Notes under the pieces: model-generated
The model's database searches: none
Told to the model about the DNA's origin: nothing
Seen by the model: the letters and a program-made list of their open reading frames with translations, nothing else
Shown here: one piece after another, positions 1 to 8,096 of the stretch
Position numbering within the stretch: the first letter of the stretch is position 1
Layout: each line of letters begins with the position of its first letter
Program-made: the position numbers and the translations under genes
Assembly: GCA_002342785.1 (NCBI GenBank)
Contig: DDQV01000170.1
Location: forward strand, 1-38,950
Reading direction: 5' to 3'
DNA length: 38,950 bases
Origin: Fusobacteriaceae bacterium UBA2433
GTDB lineage: Bacteria > Fusobacteriota > Fusobacteriia > Fusobacteriales > Fusobacteriaceae

Positions 1-78
1 GTGGCGGAAGCCGCTACAAAAATAAGAAAACATGGTGCTATAGGTTGTGGCACTATTATTCTTAGAAAATATATTTAA
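1..78 (+). CDS. C-terminal tail of an unidentified gene (partial)
   Basis: Frame 1 is open from the window edge to a TAA at 76-78, giving the last 25 residues of a protein that ends in GTIILRKYI. It lies 54 bp upstream of hsdS on the same strand, so it probably belongs to the same restriction island. I do not recognise the sequence and cannot say whether it is the end of hsdM or of an accessory gene. With so short a piece even its coding status is inference from the frame and position. Confidence 0.45.
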   Translation: MAEAATKIRKHGAIGCGTIILRKYI

Positions 79-87
79 AATTAAAGA

Positions 88-103
88 AAGCAAGCAAGCA
101 AGG
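88..103 (+). repeat. Short AAGC tetranucleotide repeat upstream of hsdS
   Basis: Three AAGC units are followed by AAGG in the 54-bp gap before hsdS, about 20 bp upstream of its ribosome binding site. Tetranucleotide tracts are a known phase-variation device at restriction-modification genes, but this one is short and outside the coding frame. Confidence 0.5.
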
Positions 104-132
104 ATAGATAGTAAAAATATACGGAGGAAAAG

Positions 133-1410
133 ATGGAAGATACAAACAAAGTATCAAGTGAATGGAAGGAAGTTTTATTAAAAGATATAAGTTTAGGTAA
201 AGGAGAGTATGGAATAGGAGCTTCGGCAGTAGAATATTCAGATGAGTTACCAACATATTTAAGAATAACTGATATTAACGATGATGGAACATTAAATTAT
301 ACTGGATTTAAATCTGTTGATGATAAAAATTCTTATAAATATAAATTAAAAAGAAATGATGTTGTGTTTGCAAGAACTGGAAATAGTACAGGGAAAGGAT
401 ACTTTTATGAAGAAGATGATGGAGAATTCATCTATGCAGGCTTCTTAATAAAATTTTCATTAGACGAGTCAAAAATAAACCCCAATTATATAGGATTGTA
501 TATTCAATCTAAAGAGTATAAAAATTGGATAAACTCGATAGTAACAGGAAGTACTAGGAAAAATATTAATGCAAAAATGTATGGTGAAATGCCAATAAAA
601 TTACCAAGTAGAAATGTTCAAGATAGAGTTGTAGAAATTGGTAAATCTATAAATAATAAAATAAAGATTAACAATCAGATGAATCAGACTTTAGAGGAGA
701 TGGCACAGGCTATTTTCAAAGAATGGTTTGTGGAGTTCAACTTTCCCATAACCCCTAACTTTGGTTCTTCCCCCTTAGATAAAGGGGAAGGAGGTAAGAT
801 TCTCGGGTATAAAGATAATGGAGGAGAGATGGAGGAGTCTGAACTTGGGGAAATTCCTGAGGGGTGGAGAGTAGAGGAATTAGGAAAAGCATTTGATGTA
901 ACTATGGGTCAATCACCGAAAGGAAGTAGTTACAATGAGAATAGAAAAGGATCAGTATTTTATCAAGGAAGAACTGATTTTAATTTTAGATTTCCTTCGA
1001 ATAGAATATTTACAACAGAGCCTAAAAGAATGGCAAAACAACTAGATGTTCTTTTGAGTGTTAGAGCACCTGTAGGAGATGTAAATGTAGCAACTGAGGA
1101 ATGTTGTATAGGTCGTGGTATTGCGGCTATTACATCCACTAAAACATCATTTCTCTTATATACGATGAAAAATTTATCTCAAAAATTCAAAATGTTTGAT
1201 AATGAAGGAACAGTTTTTGGTTCGATAAATAAAAAAGGATTAGAAGAACTCAAAATAATAGTTCCATCTGATGAAATACTAAATTTATTTGAAGGAACAG
1301 TTAGTAGTATTGATGGATTTATTTTTAATAATAGTAAAGAAATTGAAACTTTAATAAATATTAGGGATACTTTGTTGCCTAAGTTAATGAGTGGAGAAGT
1401 GAGAGTATAA
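133..1410 (+). CDS. hsdS: Type I restriction-modification specificity subunit HsdS
   Basis: This is the DNA-recognition subunit of a type I restriction-modification enzyme. It would join two HsdM methylases, and HsdR for cleavage. The 425 residues fit the two-target-domain architecture. The first recognition domain covers about 5-180. A conserved central helix at about 185-205 carries EEMAQAIFKEWFVEF. The second recognition domain starts near 245 after ELGEIPEGW. A second conserved helix ends in the typical TLLPKLMSGEVRV. The start follows GGAGGAAAAG directly. Between the central helix and the second domain lies an unusual segment, residues about 206-235, encoded by a GC-richer palindromic stretch (SPLDKGEGG). 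No hsdM is visible, so it must lie to the left or elsewhere. The family call is firm; the recognition sequence cannot be read from the protein. Confidence 0.95.
   Translation: MEDTNKVSSEWKEVLLKDISLGKGEYGIGASAVEYSDELPTYLRITDINDDGTLNYTGFKSVDDKNSYKYKLKRNDVVFARTGNSTGKGYFYEEDDGEFIYAGFLIKFSLDESKINPNYIGLYIQSKEYKNWINSIVTGSTRKNINAKMYGEMPIKLPSRNVQDRVVEIGKSINNKIKINNQMNQTLEEMAQAIFKEWFVEFNFPITPNFGSSPLDKGEGGKILGYKDNGGEMEESELGEIPEGWRVEELGKAFDVTMGQSPKGSSYNENRKGSVFYQGRTDFNFRFPSNRIFTTEPKRMAKQLDVLLSVRAPVGDVNVATEECCIGRGIAAITSTKTSFLLYTMKNLSQKFKMFDNEGTVFGSINKKGLEELKIIVPSDEILNLFEGTVSSIDGFIFNNSKEIETLINIRDTLLPKLMSGEVRV
766..797 (+). repeat. In-frame palindromic insert in the hsdS hinge
   Basis: A run of five C, TTAGATAAAGGGG and AAGGAGG follow one another in the middle of hsdS. 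CCCCTT and AAGGGG pair around a 5-base loop, and the stem extends outward past one bulged C. The segment is far richer in G and C than its surroundings and is read in frame as SPLDKGEGG, between the two HsdS halves. It resembles a small dispersed palindromic repeat tolerated in a protein linker. No second copy is present in this window. Confidence 0.5.
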
Positions 1411-1489
1411 ATTGTAAAGTTAATATTACTATCATCAAAGAATTAGAAATGAAAGAAAATATAATTTTAGACTGAAAAGAGGGGAATAG

Positions 1490-2971
1490 ATGAAGATTGC
1501 AAAAGAAATACCTGGAATATATAGTGAATTAGAATCAAATATTGAAAAAGTTAAGTATTTTGAAAACTTACTCATAGCGAGAGCAACTAATGGTGATTAT
1601 AGTTCTGAAGACTATATAAAATTAAGGAATAATTTTATTAAATTTAAAGAATTACCATTATATATAAAAATTAATCATTCTTTAGATAGCTTTTGGGGAC
1701 ATATTAGGAAGGTTAGTGGATATGAAAGCAGGAGAAAGACTATATTTGAGTCATTTGAAAAATTAAAAAAAAAATGTGAAGAGGTAAGTCAACCTTCAAT
1801 AGAAGAAACTTCACTTTTAACTGTAGGAGAAACAAGTTATTTGAAAAGGATTATAATCAAGTTGAAAGAAGAAAAAAATTACTCAATTAATTATATTGAC
1901 TTATACAATAATTTTTCTCAAGAGTTTTCAGAAATTCTGAGTTCGTTTCACTTTAAAATAAATAAAATTTTTAATTATATGAATAGACAATTACATTCTC
2001 GATATTTTCATGCAGACGACTCTAGAGAGGCAATATTATGTTTTGAGGATTTAAATAGTTTATTTGATAATATGGAGAGCTATTCTATAGGATTAATTGA
2101 ATCTTATAAAAGCGCAATTTTTACACTTCAAACTTTCCTCCAGGCTTCTGGAGGAACCAATGTTCCAGATGATTTTAGAGCAATAAAAATAATGGAAATT
2201 AAATCTATTTTTATTTCTGAAGATACAATAAAGTCAAATAATGACCATTTAATTCATTTACAACCTATAGGTCAAGGATCTTATGCGAGGGTTTTTAAAT
2301 ATAAAGATTTGCAATATAATGAAGAATTTGTATTAAAGCGAGCAATTCAAAAATTAACAAAAAAAGAATTAGAACGATTCGCTAGAGAATTTAAAACAAT
2401 GAAATCTTTAAATCACCCTAATATAGTAAAGGTTTATTCTTTTGATGAAAAAAAATATGAATATATAATGGAACTTTGTGATATTACTTTAGAAGATTTT
2501 TTAAAAAATCAAGAAAGTTCTGATTTATGTATTAGGCTTGAAATAATAGTTCAACTGTTAAAAGTATTTGATTATCTTTCGTATAAAAATATTCTTCATA
2601 GAGATATAAGTCCTACAAATATTTTGTTAAATAAATATCATAATACTATTTTAATTAAAGTTAGTGACTTTGGATTAGTTAAAATTCCTGAAAGTTTCCT
2701 AACAGATAAAAATAGCGAATTGAGAGGTTCATTAAATGATATAAATGATTTAGATTTAAAAGGATTTGATAGTTATGAAATTAGACACGAAACATATGCA
2801 TTAAGCAAATTAATTAGTATGATTGCTTCTAAAAAGTTGAGTTTGAAGAAAATTAAAGATGAAAAAATATTGAGGTTTTTAAATAAAGGTGTTAGTGAAA
2901 TTGATAAAAGATATCAAAATTTCAATGAATTAAAAACTGGAACTGATTGGTTAATAGGTCAGCTAAGGTAA
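1490..2971 (+). CDS. Protein kinase-like protein inside the type I R-M island
   Basis: The C-terminal half (about 255-490) is a Hanks-type Ser/Thr kinase domain. It has a glycine-rich loop GQGSYARVF near 261, an ATP-binding lysine in FVLKRA near 283, a catalytic loop HRDISPTNIL near 370 and a metal-binding DFG near 392. All the residues needed for catalysis appear present, although I see no clear APE motif in the activation segment. The first 250 residues are predicted to be helical and match nothing I recognise; they could sense a signal or bind a partner. No membrane segment is visible. The gene lies 79 bp after hsdS on the same strand, with GAGGGGAATAG before the ATG. Kinases such as staphylococcal Stk2 act in phage defence, so a defence role is plausible from the location, but this is inference. 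Confidence 0.8.
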   Translation: MKIAKEIPGIYSELESNIEKVKYFENLLIARATNGDYSSEDYIKLRNNFIKFKELPLYIKINHSLDSFWGHIRKVSGYESRRKTIFESFEKLKKKCEEVSQPSIEETSLLTVGETSYLKRIIIKLKEEKNYSINYIDLYNNFSQEFSEILSSFHFKINKIFNYMNRQLHSRYFHADDSREAILCFEDLNSLFDNMESYSIGLIESYKSAIFTLQTFLQASGGTNVPDDFRAIKIMEIKSIFISEDTIKSNNDHLIHLQPIGQGSYARVFKYKDLQYNEEFVLKRAIQKLTKKELERFAREFKTMKSLNHPNIVKVYSFDEKKYEYIMELCDITLEDFLKNQESSDLCIRLEIIVQLLKVFDYLSYKNILHRDISPTNILLNKYHNTILIKVSDFGLVKIPESFLTDKNSELRGSLNDINDLDLKGFDSYEIRHETYALSKLISMIASKKLSLKKIKDEKILRFLNKGVSEIDKRYQNFNELKTGTDWLIGQLR

Positions 2972-3071
2972 AAAAATAATAGAATTTGTTCAAAAAATTT
3001 AAGTATTTAAAACAAAAATTTATAAAATTGATGATTTAAATCAATATTCATTTTGATAAAATAGTATTGGG

Positions 3072-3251
3072 TTGATAATCAATATTTATTGTATTTCTAC
3101 AACTGAAAATTGGGATGTACATAATTTTGAAAGTGAAATTTTGAGTGATTTTTATGATAAGTATCACACTATTCTTGTTTGTAATGGGTCACTCTCTTTT
3201 GGAAAAGATTATAATAATTTAATAAATATAAAGGAGCAGATAAATGAATAG
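3072..3251 (+). pseudogene. Remnant of an unidentified coding sequence
   Basis: The frame is open for 59 codons from a TTG (first in-frame start after a stop at 3057) to TAG at 3249-3251, overlapping the ATG of the next gene. The translation looks protein-like (ENWDVHNFESEILSDF, then HTILVCNGSLSFGKDYNN) rather than random. There is no ribosome binding site before the TTG and no ATG. I read it as the 3' end of a gene whose front was deleted, though a short real gene cannot be excluded. I do not recognise the family. Confidence 0.4.
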
Positions 3252-4521
3252 ACATCTAAGTATTTTTACTCCATTTCATATAACGTCAAGAGAAAATAAT
3301 CTAACAAGGTCATTAGCTATTTTGCTAATGAATGAACCTTTATTTCTTGATTTGTTTTATAGAGAGGTTATAGGGAAAAGTTTAGGTAAAAATCTTTTAT
3401 CTAAAAATATTATAGTAAACACTGAAGTAGTTGCAAAAAATATAAATATTGAGGATTTTGGGATAAAAAAAGTTTATGGTGTTACATTGAACGCTGTCAA
3501 ATACAAAGAAAATTTAATGACAAGTAGAAGTACAGAAGAACCAAGAATAGATTTAATTATTCAAATTGATGAAGTTCTAATTGTTGTGGAAGTTAAACCC
3601 TCAGAAGAAGATCCTAGGGAACAATTGAATAACCAAATAAAACGTTTAAATTGGGGAACCATAGATAAAAATTTTGAATATAAATCTCTTATATGGGCAG
3701 ATATATTAGACATAACATTTAATCTTTATAGCTTTAGAAAACAACTTGCTTCTCCTAGTTTATATCTTAATGAGTTTAAAACGTTTATTGAACGTAATTT
3801 TCAACATTTACTTCCTGTGCCTAAATTATCAATGGAAAGTTTAGATAATAAAAAACTTGCTGAAAGAAGAATTATGCAAATAAAAAAAGAGTTGAATATA
3901 AAAATACATGGGGATTATTTTGATGAGGGAGTAAGTTATATCTTACTTAAGGATCAATCAATTGCTGAAAGGTGTGAGCTTGGATTAGGAGATGAAGGGA
4001 CATTAGACCTTTTTGTTTGGCCTGGAGATAATAGGAATCAAGGTAGAAAATTATATAAAAATAAATTTGTTTTAGAAAAAATTATAAAAGAAATCAAAAA
4101 TCAATTTCAAGAATTAATGCCGGAACTTAAAGTTAATGTCTTAGGATATACATATATAAAATTTGCTCATATTATGGGACAAGGTGTATATTGGGAAGAC
4201 CTTCCTATTGAGCCTACAAGAGATGTATCGGAACTTTTTAAAGAAGTGGGACAGATGGTTTATAAAAAAAATCCTGAAAAATGGGAAAATTCTAAAATAA
4301 ATATTATGAAATATGTTGAGGATAAAGAGATTTTTTTGAATAAATTTAATAATTATTTTGAAAAAACTAATCGAAATTTTGTTAATATCAATGTAGGAAA
4401 TCAAATTAAAGTTTCATTTACCCTTAAGCAAATTGAAGAATGGGAGAAAAGAAATGAAACTATAGACTACTTAAAGAAAACTGTGGATATTGTTATGGAA
4501 TCTATTTTTCCTAAAAGATAG
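3244..4521 (+). CDS. PD-(D/E)XK nuclease-like protein of unknown function
   Basis: This is a 425-residue soluble protein. Residues about 98-120 read EPRIDLIIQID, then VLIVVEVKPSEEDPREQ. An aspartate near 102 and an E-V-K at about 116-118 have the spacing of the PD-(D/E)XK nuclease fold, and the glutamine-containing helix that follows also fits. The rest has no motif I can name; the C-terminal third is lysine- and glutamate-rich. GGAGCAGATAA precedes the ATG, and the gene's 5' end overlaps the remnant at 3072-3251 by 8 bp. It lies between a kinase gene and hsdR, so a nuclease or effector role in defence is likely but inferred. It could also be a non-catalytic PD-(D/E)XK relative. Confidence 0.65.
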   Translation: MNRHLSIFTPFHITSRENNLTRSLAILLMNEPLFLDLFYREVIGKSLGKNLLSKNIIVNTEVVAKNINIEDFGIKKVYGVTLNAVKYKENLMTSRSTEEPRIDLIIQIDEVLIVVEVKPSEEDPREQLNNQIKRLNWGTIDKNFEYKSLIWADILDITFNLYSFRKQLASPSLYLNEFKTFIERNFQHLLPVPKLSMESLDNKKLAERRIMQIKKELNIKIHGDYFDEGVSYILLKDQSIAERCELGLGDEGTLDLFVWPGDNRNQGRKLYKNKFVLEKIIKEIKNQFQELMPELKVNVLGYTYIKFAHIMGQGVYWEDLPIEPTRDVSELFKEVGQMVYKKNPEKWENSKINIMKYVEDKEIFLNKFNNYFEKTNRNFVNINVGNQIKVSFTLKQIEEWEKRNETIDYLKKTVDIVMESIFPKR

Positions 4522-4622
4522 AGCATTAACTAAATGAAGATATTCTATAATTTTCACAAAAAATAAATTAAAACAAGTATATATATAAATCCTAACGAAT
4601 CTAGTATATAAAGATAGAGCAT
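4514..4622 (+). repeat. Pair of 13-bp direct repeats
   Basis: AAAGATAGAGCAT occurs at 4514-4526, spanning the stop codon of the nuclease-like gene, and again at 4610-4622. The 96-bp offset brackets most of the first part of the non-coding gap before hsdR. Such a repeat could be a trace of a past insertion or slipped duplication. Nothing else in the interval looks functional. Confidence 0.5.
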
Positions 4623-4695
4623 GAGGAAAGTTTTCTATAGGCCCCTTTTACCACATTTAAAATTTGTTTTTAAATTAGAAAACAGATTTTAATAA
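4522..4695. other. Non-coding gap in the R-M island
   Basis: Apart from the second copy of a 13-bp direct repeat, this AT-rich stretch has no open frame of note, no clear terminator and no convincing promoter. A run AGGCCCCTTTT near 4638 is unusually GC-rich for the region. The gap leads into the decayed frame at 4696-4848. Confidence 0.5.
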
Positions 4696-4848
4696 TCGTG
4701 GCATCGAGGGGGAAACAGGGGGCGTTATGAGGAGGACAGATATTTAAAATCTAGAAAGGAACAATTAAGAAAAACTCAAATCAAAGAAGTTTTAGAAAAT
4801 ATATATAGAGTTTTAATGAAAATTAAAAAATCGGGGGCTCAACTATGA
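4696..4848 (+). pseudogene. Truncated gene end translationally coupled to hsdR
   Basis: A frame without any upstream start is open for 50 codons and ends in TGA at 4846-4848, giving an ATGA overlap with the hsdR start. Its translation is strongly charged and helical (YLKSRKEQLRKTQIKEVLEN). Such overlaps normally mark translational coupling inside an operon. I read this as the last part of a gene that used to precede hsdR and whose front end has been lost. The family is not recognisable. Confidence 0.45.
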
Positions 4849-7800
4849 ATTTCACAGAAAACAAATTAGAAGAAGCATATATAGAACTCCTAGAAGGTTT
4901 AGGCTATGAACATAGACTAGGAGGAGAGATAGAGATCGATGAAAGGGGAAGTTATCAAGAGGTTTTACTCTTAGATGAACTTCGTAATTCTATCTATAAA
5001 ATAAATAAAGATATGCCAGCAGATGCAAAGGAAGAGGCAATTAAAAAGATAAGACATCTATCTAATCCAACTCTTATAAAAGCAAATGAGGAATTTCATA
5101 AGATGATAACTGATGGAATAGATATTCCATATAAAGATAAAGAGGGAAATGATAGATTTGGAAAAATATATATTTTTGATTTTAAAAATTTAGAAAATAA
5201 TATTTTTCAAGCAGTAAATCAATTTACTATAATTCAAAAAACAAATAGAAGACCAGATATAATATTATTTGTAAATGGAATACCTATGGTAGTGATAGAA
5301 TTAAAATCTATGATAAATGAAGAGGTAGGAATAACAGAAGCATATAATCAAATCCAGAGATATAAAGATGAGATATCAGATCTATTTAAATATAATTCAT
5401 TTATTGTACTCAGTGATGGGATCAATGCCAAAGCAGGAACTATCTCATCTAACTTTGAGAGATTTATGAGTTTTAGAAGTGTAGATGGAGAAGAGATCAG
5501 GCCTAAAGATGAGATGATGATGGAAACTCTGACCCATGGGATGCTGACTAAGGAAAGATTATTAGAGCTAACAAAAGATTATATTTTATTTATGAAAACA
5601 AAGACAGACTCAGTAAAAATATTAGCTCAGTACCACCAATTCTTTGCAGTAAAAAAAGCATTGGAAAAAACAAAAAGAGCAAAGGAAAGTCAAGGAAGGA
5701 TAGGAGTTGTCTGGCATACTCAAGGATCAGGAAAATCTTTAACTATGACTTTCTATACAGGACAGTTGATGAAAAAATTTAATAATCCTACCATAGTAGT
5801 GGTAACAGATAGAAATGATCTGGATAATCAGCTGCACGGAACTTTTTCTAAATGTAGTAGCTACCTAGTAGAAGATCCAAAACAAGCAGAGGATAAAGAT
5901 GAACTCAGAAAATATTTAGATGTGCAGAGTGGTGGAATAATCTTTACTACCATACAAAAGTTTGCTCCTAAAAAAGGTGAAAACTCTATGGAAGTTTTAT
6001 CAGATAGAGATGATATTATAGTAATGGCAGATGAAGCACATCGGAGTCAATATGGTTTAGAAGCAAAACAAGATTTAGATGGAAATATAAAATACGGATA
6101 TGCAAAACATATAAGAGACGCACTACCTAGTGCAAACTATATTGGATTCACAGGAACACCAATTGATTTTGAAGATAAATCAACTACAGCAGTATTTGGT
6201 AACTATATAGATACCTATGATATGACAAGGGCAGTAGAAGATGGAGCTACTGTAAAAATATATTATGAAAATAGATTTATAAAATTAGATTTAGAAGAAA
6301 CTTCTTTAAATAAAGCAGATATAGAAACTATGGAGATCATGGAAGATGAAGAGGAATATAGTGCTGAAAAGAAAAAAAGAGAGTTTACCAACATGGAAGC
6401 TGTCATGGGAAGTAGATCTAGGATAAAAAATCTAGCAAAAGATCTAGTTACACATTGGGAAGCTAGAAAAGATGCATCTTTTGGAAAAGCTATGATCGTA
6501 TGTATGTCTAGAAGAATATGTGTAGAACTCTACAATGAGATCGTAAAATTAAAACCAGAATGGCATGATGAAGATAAAACAAAAGGAAAGATAAAAGTAA
6601 TTATGACTAATGATGTGTCTAAAGATCCTATGACTTGGAAACAACATTTTACTACAAAACAAGATCGAGAAGAGTTTGCTAATCGGATGAAAGATGAATC
6701 AGATGAACTAGAGATAGCAATAGTGAGAGATATGTGGTTAACAGGATTTGATGTTCCTTGCCTTCATACAATGTATATTGATAAATCAATGGCAGGACAC
6801 AATTTAATGCAAGCAATTGCTAGGGTAAATAGAGTTTTTAAAGATAAAGAGGGTGGACTTGTAGTTGACTATATAGGAATAGCTGATCAATTAAAAAAAG
6901 CTTTGAATCAATATTCAGATTCAGATAAAGAAACTACAGGAATAGATCTTGAAAAAGCTGTTCAAATAATGGTTGAATATTACGAAGTAGTAAGAGGCAT
7001 AATGCATAATTATGATTATAGTGGATACAAAAGCGAAAAATCTATAATAAGAGGAAGATCTATTATAGGTGGGATGAACTATATATTAGGTATCGATATA
7101 GATCGTGAAGGGATGAAAAAAGAATTTTTAAAACAAGTATCATCTCTAGCAAAAGCCCACTCACTCTGTGTATCGACTGAAGAAGGAAAAAAAATAAATG
7201 AAGAGGTAGCATATTTTAAAGCAATAAAAGCTACCCTTGTCAAACAAGAATCACCATCAATAAAAAAATCTTTATCAGATGATGAGATCAATAAAAGGAT
7301 GGCTCATCTATTAGGAAATACGATAATTTCAGAAGAAGTTATAGATATCTATAAAGAACTTGGGATAGAGAGTCCCAATATGTCTGTATTATCAGATGAA
7401 TTTTTAGAAGAGATGAGATCTATGAAACATAAGAATTTAGCTGTAGAGATGTTAAAAAAATTAATAGAAGGTAAGATTAAATCTAGTTCAAAAAGAAATC
7501 TAGTAATGTCTGAAAAGTTTTCAGATAAATTAAAAAGATCCCTTCAATCTTATAGAAACAAAGCTATTACAAGTATGGAAGTAATAAATGAACTAATAAA
7601 GATGGCAAAAGAATTTCAAGATATGCAAAGTCAAAGTAATAATCTAGGATTAACTGATGATGAAGTGGCATTTTATGATGCTCTAGCAACAGAAGAAATT
7701 TTAGCAGAATTAGAAGACTGCGAGATATTAAAAAAAATAGCAATAGAACTAACTAGATCTGTAAAAGCAAATCTAAAGATAGACTGGTATGAAAAAGAAT

Positions 7801-7934
7801 CAGCTCAAGCTGCAATGAGAAAAACAATAAAAAGATTACTCAGAAAATATAAATATCCACCAAAGGGTCAAGAAAAAGCATTAGATACAGTACTAAGACA
7901 AGCTAAATTAATGTGTGAAGAGATGGTGGCTTAA
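4845..7934 (+). CDS. hsdR: Type I restriction enzyme motor/nuclease subunit HsdR
   Basis: HsdR translocates DNA with ATP and cuts it when the HsdM2-HsdS complex meets unmethylated sites. The 1029 residues are the usual length. A PD-(D/E)XK nuclease lies near the N-terminus, with the aspartate of RPDIILF near 137 and VIELKS at about 150-155. The SF2 motor has Walker A TQGSGKS near 292-298, DEAH at 396-399, a TGTP motif near 436 and QAIARVNR near 655. The C-terminal part is helical and charged, as in the family. All key residues seen are intact, so the subunit should be active. Its ribosome binding site is weak (GGGGG upstream), and the ATGA overlap with a decayed upstream frame suggests it once depended on coupled translation. 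Confidence 0.96.
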   Translation: MNFTENKLEEAYIELLEGLGYEHRLGGEIEIDERGSYQEVLLLDELRNSIYKINKDMPADAKEEAIKKIRHLSNPTLIKANEEFHKMITDGIDIPYKDKEGNDRFGKIYIFDFKNLENNIFQAVNQFTIIQKTNRRPDIILFVNGIPMVVIELKSMINEEVGITEAYNQIQRYKDEISDLFKYNSFIVLSDGINAKAGTISSNFERFMSFRSVDGEEIRPKDEMMMETLTHGMLTKERLLELTKDYILFMKTKTDSVKILAQYHQFFAVKKALEKTKRAKESQGRIGVVWHTQGSGKSLTMTFYTGQLMKKFNNPTIVVVTDRNDLDNQLHGTFSKCSSYLVEDPKQAEDKDELRKYLDVQSGGIIFTTIQKFAPKKGENSMEVLSDRDDIIVMADEAHRSQYGLEAKQDLDGNIKYGYAKHIRDALPSANYIGFTGTPIDFEDKSTTAVFGNYIDTYDMTRAVEDGATVKIYYENRFIKLDLEETSLNKADIETMEIMEDEEEYSAEKKKREFTNMEAVMGSRSRIKNLAKDLVTHWEARKDASFGKAMIVCMSRRICVELYNEIVKLKPEWHDEDKTKGKIKVIMTNDVSKDPMTWKQHFTTKQDREEFANRMKDESDELEIAIVRDMWLTGFDVPCLHTMYIDKSMAGHNLMQAIARVNRVFKDKEGGLVVDYIGIADQLKKALNQYSDSDKETTGIDLEKAVQIMVEYYEVVRGIMHNYDYSGYKSEKSIIRGRSIIGGMNYILGIDIDREGMKKEFLKQVSSLAKAHSLCVSTEEGKKINEEVAYFKAIKATLVKQESPSIKKSLSDDEINKRMAHLLGNTIISEEVIDIYKELGIESPNMSVLSDEFLEEMRSMKHKNLAVEMLKKLIEGKIKSSSKRNLVMSEKFSDKLKRSLQSYRNKAITSMEVINELIKMAKEFQDMQSQSNNLGLTDDEVAFYDALATEEILAELEDCEILKKIAIELTRSVKANLKIDWYEKESAQAAMRKTIKRLLRKYKYPPKGQEKALDTVLRQAKLMCEEMVA

Positions 7935-8020
7935 AAATGAACATAGATCATCTCAATATGGTTATCTTGCATCTCAACGTTTAGAAGAAAATTTATGATA
8001 GAATTATTATTTAAAATTAT

Positions 8021-8063
8021 AAAAAGAACACAGAGAAAATTATTTCTATATGTTCTTTTTTTT
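8021..8063. terminator. Bidirectional terminator between hsdR and yeiH
   Basis: AAAAAGAACA pairs with TGTTCTTTTT, and an inner AGAAA/TTTCT adds to the stem. A T run follows on the plus strand, and the mirrored A run serves the minus strand. It separates the convergent hsdR and yeiH genes. Confidence 0.8.
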
Positions 8064-8096
8064 AAAGAATTGATTTATCTAAAATTATAGTTTTAT

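Noticed and set aside
7950..8005. Frame after hsdR reading HRSSQYGYLASQRLEENL, similar to the HsdR DEAHRSQYG motif
   Set aside because: Only about 11 bases are shared with the hsdR motif region and there is no start codon; likely chance similarity.
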